From assembly GCA_963972175.1 (NCBI GenBank), contig CAXAVP010000297.1, positions 1 through 5,040 on the forward strand: a stretch of 5,040 nucleotides of DNA, in the 5' to 3' direction. This DNA is from Arenibacter sp963972175. GTDB taxonomy: Bacteria; Bacteroidota; Bacteroidia; Flavobacteriales; Flavobacteriaceae. Both the position numbers and the translations under genes were made by a program. Numbering within the stretch: the first letter of the stretch is position 1; every line of letters starts with the position of its first letter. Below the pieces are notes generated by a model. That model was not told the origin of the DNA, did no database searches, and saw only the letters and a program-made list of their open reading frames with translations. Shown in pieces: positions 1-5,040 of this stretch.

Positions 1-1
1 T

Positions 2-415
2 AACCCTGCCGATGTGGAGATTACCACTGCCCGATCCAGTGGTGCGGGGGGACAAAATGTGAACAAGGTGGAAACAAAAGTACAGCTAACGCATAAACCC
101 AGTGGAATTCAAATTTCCTGCTCAGATTCGAGGTCGCAGCATGACAATAGGGCCACGGCCTTAAAAATGCTGAAGTCCCAATTGTACGAAATAGAATTGA
201 GAAAGAAAATGGAAGCCCGTCAGGAAATAGAATCCTCCAAAATGAAAATTGAATGGGGTTCCCAAATTAGAAACTACGTTATGCACCCCTATAAATTGGT
301 GAAAGATGTGCGTACCGGTGAAGAAACAGGGAACGTAGAGGCTGTAATGGACGGTTCCTTAGATCCATTTTTAAAGGCCTACCTAATGATGATGGGCCAA
401 AAAGAAGAAATTTAA
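2..415 (+). CDS. prfB: Peptide chain release factor 2, C-terminal part (5' end outside window)
   Basis: Release factor 2 recognises UGA and UAA in the ribosomal A site and triggers hydrolysis of peptidyl-tRNA. The reading frame is open from base 2, so the gene begins upstream, and 137 codons are visible, a little over a third of a usual RF2. The catalytic GGQ loop is at bases 47-55 within the motif SGAGGQNVNKVET, which is the RF2 version of this loop; RF1 normally reads SGPGGQ. The C-terminal part (SQIRNYVMHPYKLVKD, then a VEAVMDGSLDPFLKAYL-like end) matches domain 3 and the tail of RF2 and rules out the short rescue factor ArfB. The stop-codon-reading SPF loop and any programmed frameshift site would lie outside the window. 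The next gene starts 136 bases downstream with no clear terminator between, so read-through is possible. Family identification is secure. Confidence 0.96.
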   Translation, partial: NPADVEITTARSSGAGGQNVNKVETKVQLTHKPSGIQISCSDSRSQHDNRATALKMLKSQLYEIELRKKMEARQEIESSKMKIEWGSQIRNYVMHPYKLVKDVRTGEETGNVEAVMDGSLDPFLKAYLMMMGQKEEI

Positions 416-551
416 TCCATAGTAGGGACTAAAAAAACAGCATGATTATCGGAGTCTGAAATATAGGGTAAAGTATTCCTAGTGTTAAAATTAGACTTTA
501 GCCCCAAAGCGACAGAGGATACCCCCCCCTACTAAACAAAACAATAGCAAT

Positions 552-899
552 ATGATTAAGATATACCACAACCCAAGATGCAGGAAATCCAGGGAAGGTC
601 TGGCCATACTGGAGAAATCGGGTAAGGATTTTGAGGTCGTTAAATACCTTGAAGAAGTCCCTAGCCATGAAGAGTTAAAATCCATTCTAGAAATTTTGAA
701 TATCCCCCCTATAGAGCTGGTTAGAAAAAACGAGGCTGTTTGGAAAGAAAATTTCAAAGGAAAGACCATGACCGATGAGGAGGTTATAACCGCCATGGTA
801 AACCACCCAAAGCTAATTGAACGACCTATTGTTATTAGTAATAACAAGGGCGTTATAGGGCGGCCGCCCCAAAACATAGATAGTTTATTGGGACAATAA
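552..899 (+). CDS. arsC: ArsC-family thioredoxin-fold reductase (arsenate reductase, glutaredoxin type)
   Basis: A complete 115-residue protein of the glutaredoxin-dependent ArsC family, the usual length. The N-terminal active-site loop reads IYHNPRCRKSR, with catalytic Cys10 and the upstream His6 that in R773 ArsC (His8/Cys12) lowers the thiol pKa. Arg58, Arg91 and Arg104 fall where ArsC has Arg60, Arg94 and Arg107, and the ERP and GRPP contexts are typical. Cys10 is the only cysteine, so recycling must use glutathione/glutaredoxin or another external thiol, as in this family. It is a cytoplasmic enzyme. The HNPRC loop is closer to the chromosomal YfgD-like branch than to plasmid ArsC. No arsR, arsB or acr3 is visible nearby, so an arsenate role is family-based only and a general thiol-redox role is equally possible. 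The ATG at 552 is chosen because the conserved first beta strand (IKIYHNP) begins directly after it. No Shine-Dalgarno is visible, as usual in Bacteroidota. Confidence 0.92.
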   Translation: MIKIYHNPRCRKSREGLAILEKSGKDFEVVKYLEEVPSHEELKSILEILNIPPIELVRKNEAVWKENFKGKTMTDEEVITAMVNHPKLIERPIVISNNKGVIGRPPQNIDSLLGQ

Positions 900-920
900 A
901 GAACTTAGGTTTTAGTAAAT

Positions 921-970
921 GGATCGGGTGCACAACTACAAACCCACCCGGTCCTACCTACAATACCGGG
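921..970 (+). other. Two overlapping, mutually exclusive hairpins
   Basis: GGATCGGGTG (921-930) can pair with CACCCGGTCC (945-954) as a 10-bp stem with one G-U pair and a 14-base loop. The same central segment can instead pair downstream: CCCGGT (947-952) with ACCGGG (965-970), a 6-bp perfect stem with a 12-base loop. Neither stem is followed by a T run, so this is not a standard intrinsic terminator. It lies 22 bases after the arsC-like stop and about 60 bases before the next promoter. It may protect or end the arsC mRNA, or be a DNA-level inverted repeat. The pairings are seen directly; the function is unknown. Confidence 0.4.
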
Positions 971-1028
971 AATACAGTCTAAAACAGGTGTGATTCTTGA
1001 GGTATTTGGAATTAACAAACATTTAACT

Positions 1029-1049
1029 ATTGATGGTTAAACCATCGAT
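1029..1049. promoter_or_regulatory. Palindromic operator candidate
   Basis: GATGGTT (1032-1038) and AACCATC (1040-1046) are exact inverted repeats around a single A at 1039. Skipping one mismatched pair, two further pairs extend the symmetry to 1029-1049. The palindrome sits exactly between the proposed -33 (1030-1032) and -7 (1050-1057) elements, the classical place for a dimeric repressor to block RNA polymerase. No regulator gene is present in the window, so the cognate factor is unknown. Confidence 0.45.
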
Positions 1050-1057
1050 TATTTTTG
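1030..1057 (+). promoter_or_regulatory. Bacteroidota-type promoter of the secreted protein/receptor unit
   Basis: TATTTTTG at 1050-1057 fits the Bacteroidota -7 consensus TAnnTTTG exactly, with a TTG at 1030-1032 as -33 element and a 17-base spacer. Transcription would start near 1063-1065, giving a leader of roughly 18 bases before the ATG at 1082. That placement disfavours the alternative in-frame TTG start at 1070, which would lie almost at the transcript end. Confidence 0.55.
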
Positions 1058-1081
1058 GAATCCCACTAATTGCTTATCATC

Positions 1082-1582
1082 ATGAGGACAAAGAGAAGAT
1101 TATTTATAAGTATTGTATTGGTCGTATTATCATTCCCCTTTTTAAATGCCCAATACGGATATGGTAATGGATACGGATATGGATACGGCGGATATAATGG
1201 TTACGGGTATGGCAGGCAGCGAAATACCATTCCACAGGTGCAGGAGACGCCCAAGGAGCCCGAAAAATTAACGGCAGCCCAAATTGTAGATGCCGAAATG
1301 CCGGGAATTACAGAAAAATTGGGTCTTAATGCCTTTGAGGAAGCCATTCTAAGTACCACTTTAAAAAAGTACTTACAGGAACGTATTGAATTGCAGATAT
1401 TGGAATTGCCAGCCGATAAAATGAGGGAAGGCTATGAAAAAATAACCAAGAAACAGGATGAAGAACTCAAAGCTGGGCTTCCGGCCGATAAATATGAAGC
1501 TTTTGTAGAACTTCAAAAAAACAACTTTAAAAAAGTTAAGGACAAAAAGAAGAAAAGAAAAAAGAAAAAATCTAAACCATAA
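1082..1582 (+). CDS. Secreted Gly/Tyr-rich, Lys-tailed helical protein of unknown function
   Basis: A 166-residue protein that I do not recognise as a named family. Residues 1-23 form a clear signal peptide: a basic start (MRTKRR), a hydrophobic core, and an LNA cleavage site before Gln24. No lipobox cysteine is present, so it should be periplasmic or exported. Residues 25-44 consist only of Tyr, Gly and Asn. Residues 62-145 look like amphipathic helices, with an LTAAQ opening and a late LPADKYEAF motif; this layout recalls small Spy/CpxP-like or metal-sensor-like periplasmic proteins of Bacteroidota, but the likeness is only by pattern. Residues 150-165 contain 13 Lys/Arg out of 16. The ATG at 1082 is chosen over a TTG at 1070 because the signal peptide begins there and the promoter lies just upstream. 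The stop is one base before the receptor start, so translation of the two is probably coupled. A role with the receptor at the outer membrane is inferred. Confidence 0.85.
   Translation: MRTKRRLFISIVLVVLSFPFLNAQYGYGNGYGYGYGGYNGYGYGRQRNTIPQVQETPKEPEKLTAAQIVDAEMPGITEKLGLNAFEEAILSTTLKKYLQERIELQILELPADKMREGYEKITKKQDEELKAGLPADKYEAFVELQKNNFKKVKDKKKKRKKKKSKP
1154..1213 (+). repeat. Short in-frame repeat encoding the Tyr-Gly segment
   Basis: Twenty codons alternate TAC/TAT with GGN, with occasional AAT, giving YGYGNGYGYGYGGYNGYGYG directly after the signal peptide. The hexamer TACGGA or TATGGN recurs throughout, so copy number could change by slippage or unequal recombination in steps of six bases without breaking the frame. 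Similar Gly/Tyr segments are flexible, adhesive or low-complexity regions in other exported proteins. Confidence 0.7.
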
Positions 1583-1583
1583 C

Positions 1584-4094
1584 ATGAAAAAACTAATCCC
1601 AGTTGTATTATTATTCACTTCATTAGTAAATTTTGCACAGGGGCCTCAGGCACCGCAACAACCCATAAAAATAACTGGGACAGTTATAGATCAGGAGACC
1701 AATGTGCCATTGGAATATGCTACTTTGGTCTTACAAAGTGTTAGAAACCCTGATAAGGTTACCGGGGGCATTACGGATGCAACTGGTAAGTTTGAGGTAG
1801 AAACCCCTCCAGGGAACTACAATATTAGTATTGAGTATATCTCCTACAAATCCTATACCCTAAACAATCAAAATTTACGATCGTCCACAGACCTAGGCAC
1901 CATACGACTATCCTTGGATGTTGCCCAGCTGGCCGAGGTGGAAGTGATAGGTGAACGTACCACCGTTGAGTTACGGTTAGACAAGAAGGTGTACAATGTG
2001 GGTTCTGACCTAACCGTTAAAGGGGGATCCGTAACCGATGTATTGAGTAACGTCCCTTCTGTTTCTGTAGATGTGGAAGGCAATATAAGTTTACGGGGCA
2101 ATGAAAGTGTCCGGATCCTGATCAATGGGAAACCATCGGCCTTATCCGGTTTAAGTCCGGATGCACTACAGCAGTTACCTTCGGACGCCATAGAAAAGGT
2201 AGAGGTTATTACCAACCCATCGGCAAGGTACGATGCGGAGGGAACAGCTGGTATTTTAAACATTGTTCTAAAGCAAAGCAAAACAGCCGGACTCAATGGG
2301 TCTGTTAATGTATATACGGGCCATCCGGCAAGCTATGGTGGCGCGCTAAGCCTCAACCTTAGACGGGACAATTTCAATATTTTTACCAACACCACCTATC
2401 GCTACCGAAGCGGTCCAGGGAATGCACTTTTTGAACAGGAAAACTTTGATGAAAACGGCAATACCCTAAGTTTTCAGGACGAAATAAGGGACTACCAAAG
2501 AAAGGACAAGAGTTTTAACACCAACGTAGGCTTTGAGCTCTTTTTAGACGAAAGCAGTAGTATTACCAATTCCTTTGTTTTTGGAAAGTCCAACGGCGAC
2601 AATTCGGTGGATGTAGATTTCTTTAATTTTGATGCCAATATGGACCCTACCATTCAAAGAAACCGTTCTACCGTGGAGGACGAATTTGAAGAAGAGGTAC
2701 AATACTCCCTAAATTACCAGAAGAAATTTGATAAAGACGGGCATACCCTAACCTTTGACTACCAATATTCCAAAGGCATAGATGATGAAAACTCTATAAT
2801 TAGCGAGGTTATTTTAGGGGATAATATTGACCTTGATACCGAAAGGACCATAGACAACCAAACACAAAAATCGCAATTGCTACAAATGGATTATGTTCTG
2901 CCATTTGGTAAGGATAACCAATCACAATTTGAGATGGGCTATCGCGGTACCTTCAACGACAACAATACCGATTTTGATTTTGGAGTGCTTCAACAGGACG
3001 GTAGTTTTAACAGCGACCCCAATTTTAGCAATGAATTAAACTATAGGGAATATATTAATGCGGCCTATACACAGTTGGGCACCAAGATAGACAAGTTCAG
3101 TATCCTAGGTGGATTGCGAATGGAAGCTTCGGATATTGGTATAGAACTGCTCAACACCAACGAAGCAACCAACAAGAATTATGTAAATTGGTTTCCGTCC
3201 ATTTTCTTGGGTTATGAATTTTCGGAAGAAGAGCAAGTTACCATAAGCTACAGCAAAAGATTGAGAAGACCACGATCCAGATATATCAACCCCTTCCCTT
3301 CGCGCTCCAGTAATACGAATCTTTTCCAAGGAAATGCAGATCTAGACCCTACTTTTACCGATGCCTACGATCTGGGGTATTTGAGAAGATGGGATAAGAT
3401 GAGCTTTACTACCAGCGGTTATTTTAATAGATCTACAGGGGTATTTCAGTTTGTCACCCGAGAGACAGGCGATTTTGTAACCATAGAAAACCCGGACGAC
3501 CCACAGAATCCAATTGTGGTACCGGTACAGGTACGTAGCCCTATAAACTTGGCAACGGAAGAACGCTACGGTATGGAATTTACCACCACTTTTACGCCTA
3601 AACGAAATTGGAGACTAAGCTGGAACCTAAATGCGTACCAAAGAAATTTAAAAGGGGACTACACCTATATAAACAGTCAGGATGAAGAAGTGGTACAAAA
3701 TTTTGATGCCGATAATTTTTCTTGGTTCACCCGTTTTAGTGCAAAATTACCATTGCCCGGTAAAATAGATTTTCAGACCAACTTCTTTTATAGAGGTCCT
3801 TCCCGGGATGCCCAAAGCAAAAACAAGGGTATGCTTAGTTCGGATTTAGCTCTGAGCAAGGACATTTTAAATGACAATGCCTCCATTTCATTAAATGTCA
3901 GCGATATTTTTAATACCCGAAAAAGAATGTCCGAAACCCGAACGGAGAACGTTTTTACCTATAGTGAATTTCAGTGGCGGCAACGACAGATCACCTTATC
4001 CTTTCAATACCGATTCAACCAGCCCCAAAACCAAAGGGACGGAAATAGGGGCGGCCGCAATGGCGGTGGTGATGATATGGAGTTTGAGGGATAG
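1584..4094 (+). CDS. TonB-dependent receptor-like outer-membrane beta-barrel protein
   Basis: A complete 836-residue outer-membrane receptor. Residues 1-18 are a signal peptide ending NFA before Gln19. Residues 28-112 are a CarboxypepD-regulatory-like beta-sandwich (ITGTVIDQETNVPLEYATL, then ITDATGKFEV). A linker with the EVEVIGE motif follows, then a plug domain at about 130-232 with VTDVLSNVPSVSVDVEGNIS, LRGNESVRILINGKPS and NPSARYDAEGTAGILNIVLK. About 235-811 form the barrel, whose last strand is ITLSFQYRF. This order fits the Bacteroidota family with an OMP_b-brl_3-type barrel rather than SusC, and no SusD partner is present. Such proteins take up ligands such as siderophores, metals, peptides or oligosaccharides using TonB energy; the substrate cannot be read here. 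A 25-residue hydrophilic tail rich in Gly, Arg, Asn and acidic residues follows the final strand. The gene is one base downstream of the secreted-protein gene, has no promoter of its own that I can see, and ends 18 bases before a strong terminator. Confidence 0.93.
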   Translation: MKKLIPVVLLFTSLVNFAQGPQAPQQPIKITGTVIDQETNVPLEYATLVLQSVRNPDKVTGGITDATGKFEVETPPGNYNISIEYISYKSYTLNNQNLRSSTDLGTIRLSLDVAQLAEVEVIGERTTVELRLDKKVYNVGSDLTVKGGSVTDVLSNVPSVSVDVEGNISLRGNESVRILINGKPSALSGLSPDALQQLPSDAIEKVEVITNPSARYDAEGTAGILNIVLKQSKTAGLNGSVNVYTGHPASYGGALSLNLRRDNFNIFTNTTYRYRSGPGNALFEQENFDENGNTLSFQDEIRDYQRKDKSFNTNVGFELFLDESSSITNSFVFGKSNGDNSVDVDFFNFDANMDPTIQRNRSTVEDEFEEEVQYSLNYQKKFDKDGHTLTFDYQYSKGIDDENSIISEVILGDNIDLDTERTIDNQTQKSQLLQMDYVLPFGKDNQSQFEMGYRGTFNDNNTDFDFGVLQQDGSFNSDPNFSNELNYREYINAAYTQLGTKIDKFSILGGLRMEASDIGIELLNTNEATNKNYVNWFPSIFLGYEFSEEEQVTISYSKRLRRPRSRYINPFPSRSSNTNLFQGNADLDPTFTDAYDLGYLRRWDKMSFTTSGYFNRSTGVFQFVTRETGDFVTIENPDDPQNPIVVPVQVRSPINLATEERYGMEFTTTFTPKRNWRLSWNLNAYQRNLKGDYTYINSQDEEVVQNFDADNFSWFTRFSAKLPLPGKIDFQTNFFYRGPSRDAQSKNKGMLSSDLALSKDILNDNASISLNVSDIFNTRKRMSETRTENVFTYSEFQWRQRQITLSFQYRFNQPQNQRDGNRGGRNGGGDDMEFEG

Positions 4095-4112
4095 TTCCAG
4101 ATCAAATAGCAC

Positions 4113-4144
4113 AAAAAAAGGGAGCCAATTGGCTCCCTTTTTTT
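4113..4144. terminator. Bidirectional intrinsic terminator
   Basis: A perfect 14-bp inverted repeat: seven A, then GGGAGCC, a four-base AATT loop, GGCTCCC and seven T. It gives a GC-rich 7-bp stem followed by a U tract when read from either strand. It lies 18 bases after the receptor stop and 16 bases beyond the stop of the convergent small gene, so it can end both transcripts. Confidence 0.93.
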
Positions 4145-4160
4145 ATATTATATCGTATCC

Positions 4161-4334
4161 CTATTGGTCACGCTTTGCTTTTTTAGCTTCGCGCTTTTCC
4201 TTCAATATTTCCAAGATAGAACCTCCTATCCAATAAGGAATTACAAATGTCAAAAGAAAAATCATTAACCAAAAACCGATGGTTAAAATGGTCAAAAATG
4301 CTAAAAACCCTAGATATTGGTCAAAATCGAACAT
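4161..4334 (-). CDS. Small membrane protein, 57 residues, unknown function
   Basis: ATG at 4334-4332 opens a 57-codon frame ending TAG at 4163-4161. An in-frame TAA three codons upstream (4343-4341) fixes the start to this ATG. The protein begins MFDFDQYLGF, has an almost uninterrupted hydrophobic stretch at residues 8-44 (including GFWLMIFLLTFVIPYWIGG), and ends in a charged, mostly basic tail (KEKREAKKAKRDQ). The acidic start and basic end predict an outside N-terminus and a cytoplasmic C-terminus with one long transmembrane helix, possibly kinked at Pro33. I do not recognise the family. Support for a real gene comes from composition, a Bacteroidota promoter 30 bases upstream (4364-4395) and the shared terminator just downstream. 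It is separated by 379 bases from the symporter on the same strand, so it is probably its own transcript. Confidence 0.75.
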   Translation of the reverse strand: MFDFDQYLGFLAFLTILTIGFWLMIFLLTFVIPYWIGGSILEILKEKREAKKAKRDQ

Positions 4335-4363
4335 GTTTGCTTATTTTTTTTTAAATAACGGTA

Positions 4364-4395
4364 CAAAGATATCAAAATCTAGCTTATTATTCCAA
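4364..4395 (-). promoter_or_regulatory. Bacteroidota-type promoter of the small membrane gene
   Basis: Read on the minus strand, TATCTTTG (4371-4364) is an exact TAnnTTTG -7 element, with TTG (4395-4393) as -33 element and a 21-base spacer. The transcript would start near 4357, leaving a leader of about 23 bases before the ATG at 4334. Confidence 0.55.
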
Positions 4396-4411
4396 GTGCA
4401 GATAAAAATAA

Positions 4412-4430
4412 TTAACACTATTTCAACACT
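4412..4430 (-). promoter_or_regulatory. Direct-repeat activator site candidate
   Basis: On the minus strand AGTGTTGA (4430-4423) and AGTGTTAA (4419-4412) form two copies of AGTGTTRA with an 11-base period, one turn of the helix. They end 16 bases upstream of the proposed -33 element at 4395-4393. Tandem half-sites in this place suit an activator that contacts RNA polymerase. The binding protein is not identifiable from the window, and in AT-rich DNA a chance match is possible. Confidence 0.3.
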
Positions 4431-4666
4431 GCACCATTGCGCATAACCACAAAAGCTATTTGATATATAAAAATTGTATGACCCCAAGTGTAATAGCCCC
4501 TCAGTACCACTCTTTATTTTTAATTATAATACAAGAAATTACTCTCTTCTATTGGCTTAGGGCATACACCCCTCCAGACAATCGCAAAGATTGAGAATGT
4601 GTTTGTGTAGGTTTATAGATTAACAATACACCAACCCTTCTGCTTGTGTTTATTGGTAGTATCGCC

Positions 4667-4701
4667 AAAAAAATAAGTTTAGACTTCCCAAGAATGGAAA
4701 G
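4667..4701 (-). terminator. Possible weak terminator after the symporter gene
   Basis: On the minus strand, CTTTCC (4701-4696) can pair with GGGAAG (4689-4684) with one G-U pair and a six-base loop, and seven T follow at 4673-4667. The ten bases between stem and T run are too many for a standard intrinsic terminator, so this is only a candidate. It starts 13 bases after the symporter stop. Confidence 0.25.
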
Positions 4702-4713
4702 CATGGCAAGCAA

Positions 4714-5040
4714 TTACTTTTTCACCTTATAATGATCGCTCCATTCCCTAATTTTGGGCTCGCCCAATTTATCTACCGATTTAGCTACCATCATGGACAC
4801 GGCTGCATCCCCGGTAACATTTACCACCGTCCTACACATGTCCAAGGGGCGGTCTACGGCAAAAATTAGGGCAAGGCCTGCTTCCGGTATTCCGGCTTGT
4901 GCCAGAACAATGACCAACATTACCATTCCTGCTCCTGGTACGGCAGCACTACCTATAGAAGCCAAGGTGGCCGTAACAATGATTCCCAATTGGGTGCCAA
5001 AACTAAGATCCATTCCAAAGGCCTGGGCAATAAATACAGC
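4714..5040 (-). CDS. DAACS-family sodium:dicarboxylate/amino acid symporter, C-terminal part
   Basis: The last 108 codons of a secondary transporter of the glutamate/aspartate/dicarboxylate family (GltP, GltPh, DctA type); the gene runs past the right edge and its frame is still open at base 5040. Visible parts are the end of transmembrane segment 7 (AVFIAQAFG), the HP2 hairpin with ASIGSAAVPGAGMVMLVIVL at 4962-4903, and segment 8 with DRPLDMCRTVVNVTGD. In GltPh numbering this segment keeps Asp390, Asp394, Arg397, Thr398, Asn401 and Asp405, the residues that bind the substrate carboxylate and amino group and sodium. DctA has SECRAL instead of DMCRTV here, so an acidic amino acid is a more likely substrate than a plain C4-dicarboxylate, though this is inference. 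The protein acts in the inner membrane and ends with a short charged tail (REWSDHYKVKK). Its start and promoter are outside the window. Confidence 0.94.
   Translation of the reverse strand, partial: AVFIAQAFGMDLSFGTQLGIIVTATLASIGSAAVPGAGMVMLVIVLAQAGIPEAGLALIFAVDRPLDMCRTVVNVTGDAAVSMMVAKSVDKLGEPKIREWSDHYKVKK

Larger units (their letters stand above)
4335..4713. other. AT-rich intergenic region between small membrane gene and symporter
   Basis: These 379 bases hold the promoter and direct repeats of the small membrane gene at the left end and a weak hairpin after the symporter at the right end. The middle (about 4440-4660) shows no convincing gene. Two short frames exist, 4478-4594 (+, 38 codons) and 4549-4704 (-, 51 codons), but neither has a start signal or a recognisable product. 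A small hairpin, CAATC-GCAAA-GATTG, lies at 4579-4593. I see no tRNA, terminal inverted repeats or transposase remnant. Confidence 0.6.

Noticed and set aside
491..877. Open frame of 128 codons on the minus strand
   Set aside because: It lies opposite the arsC-like gene, whose protein is clearly conserved with all active-site residues; the minus frame has no recognisable domain.
552..899. Member of an arsenic-resistance operon
   Set aside because: Neither arsR nor an arsenite exporter is present within the window; the gene is flanked by prfB and an unrelated secreted-protein unit.
1070..1081. TTG at 1070 as the start of the secreted protein
   Set aside because: It would add four residues before an already complete basic signal-peptide start and lies only about six bases from the predicted transcript start.
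1509..1583. Possible programmed frameshift on A-rich codons fusing the secreted protein to the receptor
   Set aside because: The receptor frame is open from 1509 and the A runs are slippery, but the receptor has its own ATG and signal peptide, so a fusion would place a signal peptide internally and makes little sense.
1868..2296. Open frame of 142 codons on the minus strand
   Set aside because: It is antisense to the plug region of the receptor, where the plus-strand motifs are unmistakable.
1584..4094. SusC-type polysaccharide utilisation receptor
   Set aside because: No SusD-like lipoprotein or glycan enzymes are adjacent, and the plug and barrel motifs fit the OMP_b-brl_3 family better.
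3895..4236. Open frame of 113 codons on the plus strand across the receptor end and the terminator
   Set aside because: It overlaps the receptor C-terminus in another frame, runs through the terminator and covers the small minus-strand gene in antisense; the product is not protein-like.
4478..4594. 38-codon frame on the plus strand
   Set aside because: No promoter, no recognisable composition, and length expected by chance in AT-rich DNA.
4549..4704. 51-codon frame on the minus strand directly after the symporter stop
   Set aside because: It begins within ten bases of the symporter stop and could be coupled, but the sequence has no membrane or domain pattern, spans the possible terminator hairpin, and has no other support.

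Overview
The window reads as chromosomal DNA of a Bacteroidota bacterium, most likely a marine-type Flavobacteriaceae. The evidence is a receptor with an N-terminal CarboxypepD-regulatory-like domain and an OMP_b-brl_3-type barrel, promoters of the Bacteroidota TTG / TAnnTTTG type, starts without Shine-Dalgarno sequences, and moderate-to-low GC with AT-rich intergenic DNA. Genus cannot be fixed from the sequence alone.

Layout, left to right. Positions 2-415 (+) are the 3' end of prfB, peptide chain release factor 2, with the GGQ loop. Positions 552-899 (+) are a complete ArsC-family thioredoxin-fold reductase with all expected active-site residues but no arsenic-resistance neighbours. A 182-base gap follows. 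It holds two overlapping, mutually exclusive hairpins (921-970), then a promoter (1030-1057) whose -33/-7 spacer contains a near-perfect palindrome. This promoter probably drives a two-gene unit: a secreted 166-residue protein with a Gly/Tyr-rich start and a Lys-rich end (1082-1582), and one base later an 836-residue TonB-dependent receptor-like outer-membrane protein (1584-4094). The unit ends at a strong, symmetric terminator (4113-4144) that also serves the convergent gene.

On the minus strand, positions 4161-4334 encode a 57-residue single-membrane-segment protein with its own promoter (4364-4395) and a pair of direct repeats one helical turn apart just upstream. A 379-base region without a convincing gene separates it from the 3' part of a DAACS-family sodium/dicarboxylate-amino acid symporter (4714-5040), which runs off the right edge.

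The prfB, arsC-like, receptor and symporter genes are ordinary family members. The least explained part is the tightly coupled secreted-protein/receptor pair with its palindromic promoter. The secreted protein has no function I can name, and its one-base spacing to the receptor suggests they work together at the outer membrane. I see no mobile element, CRISPR array, rRNA or tRNA, and nothing that amounts to a clearly new defence or biosynthetic system.
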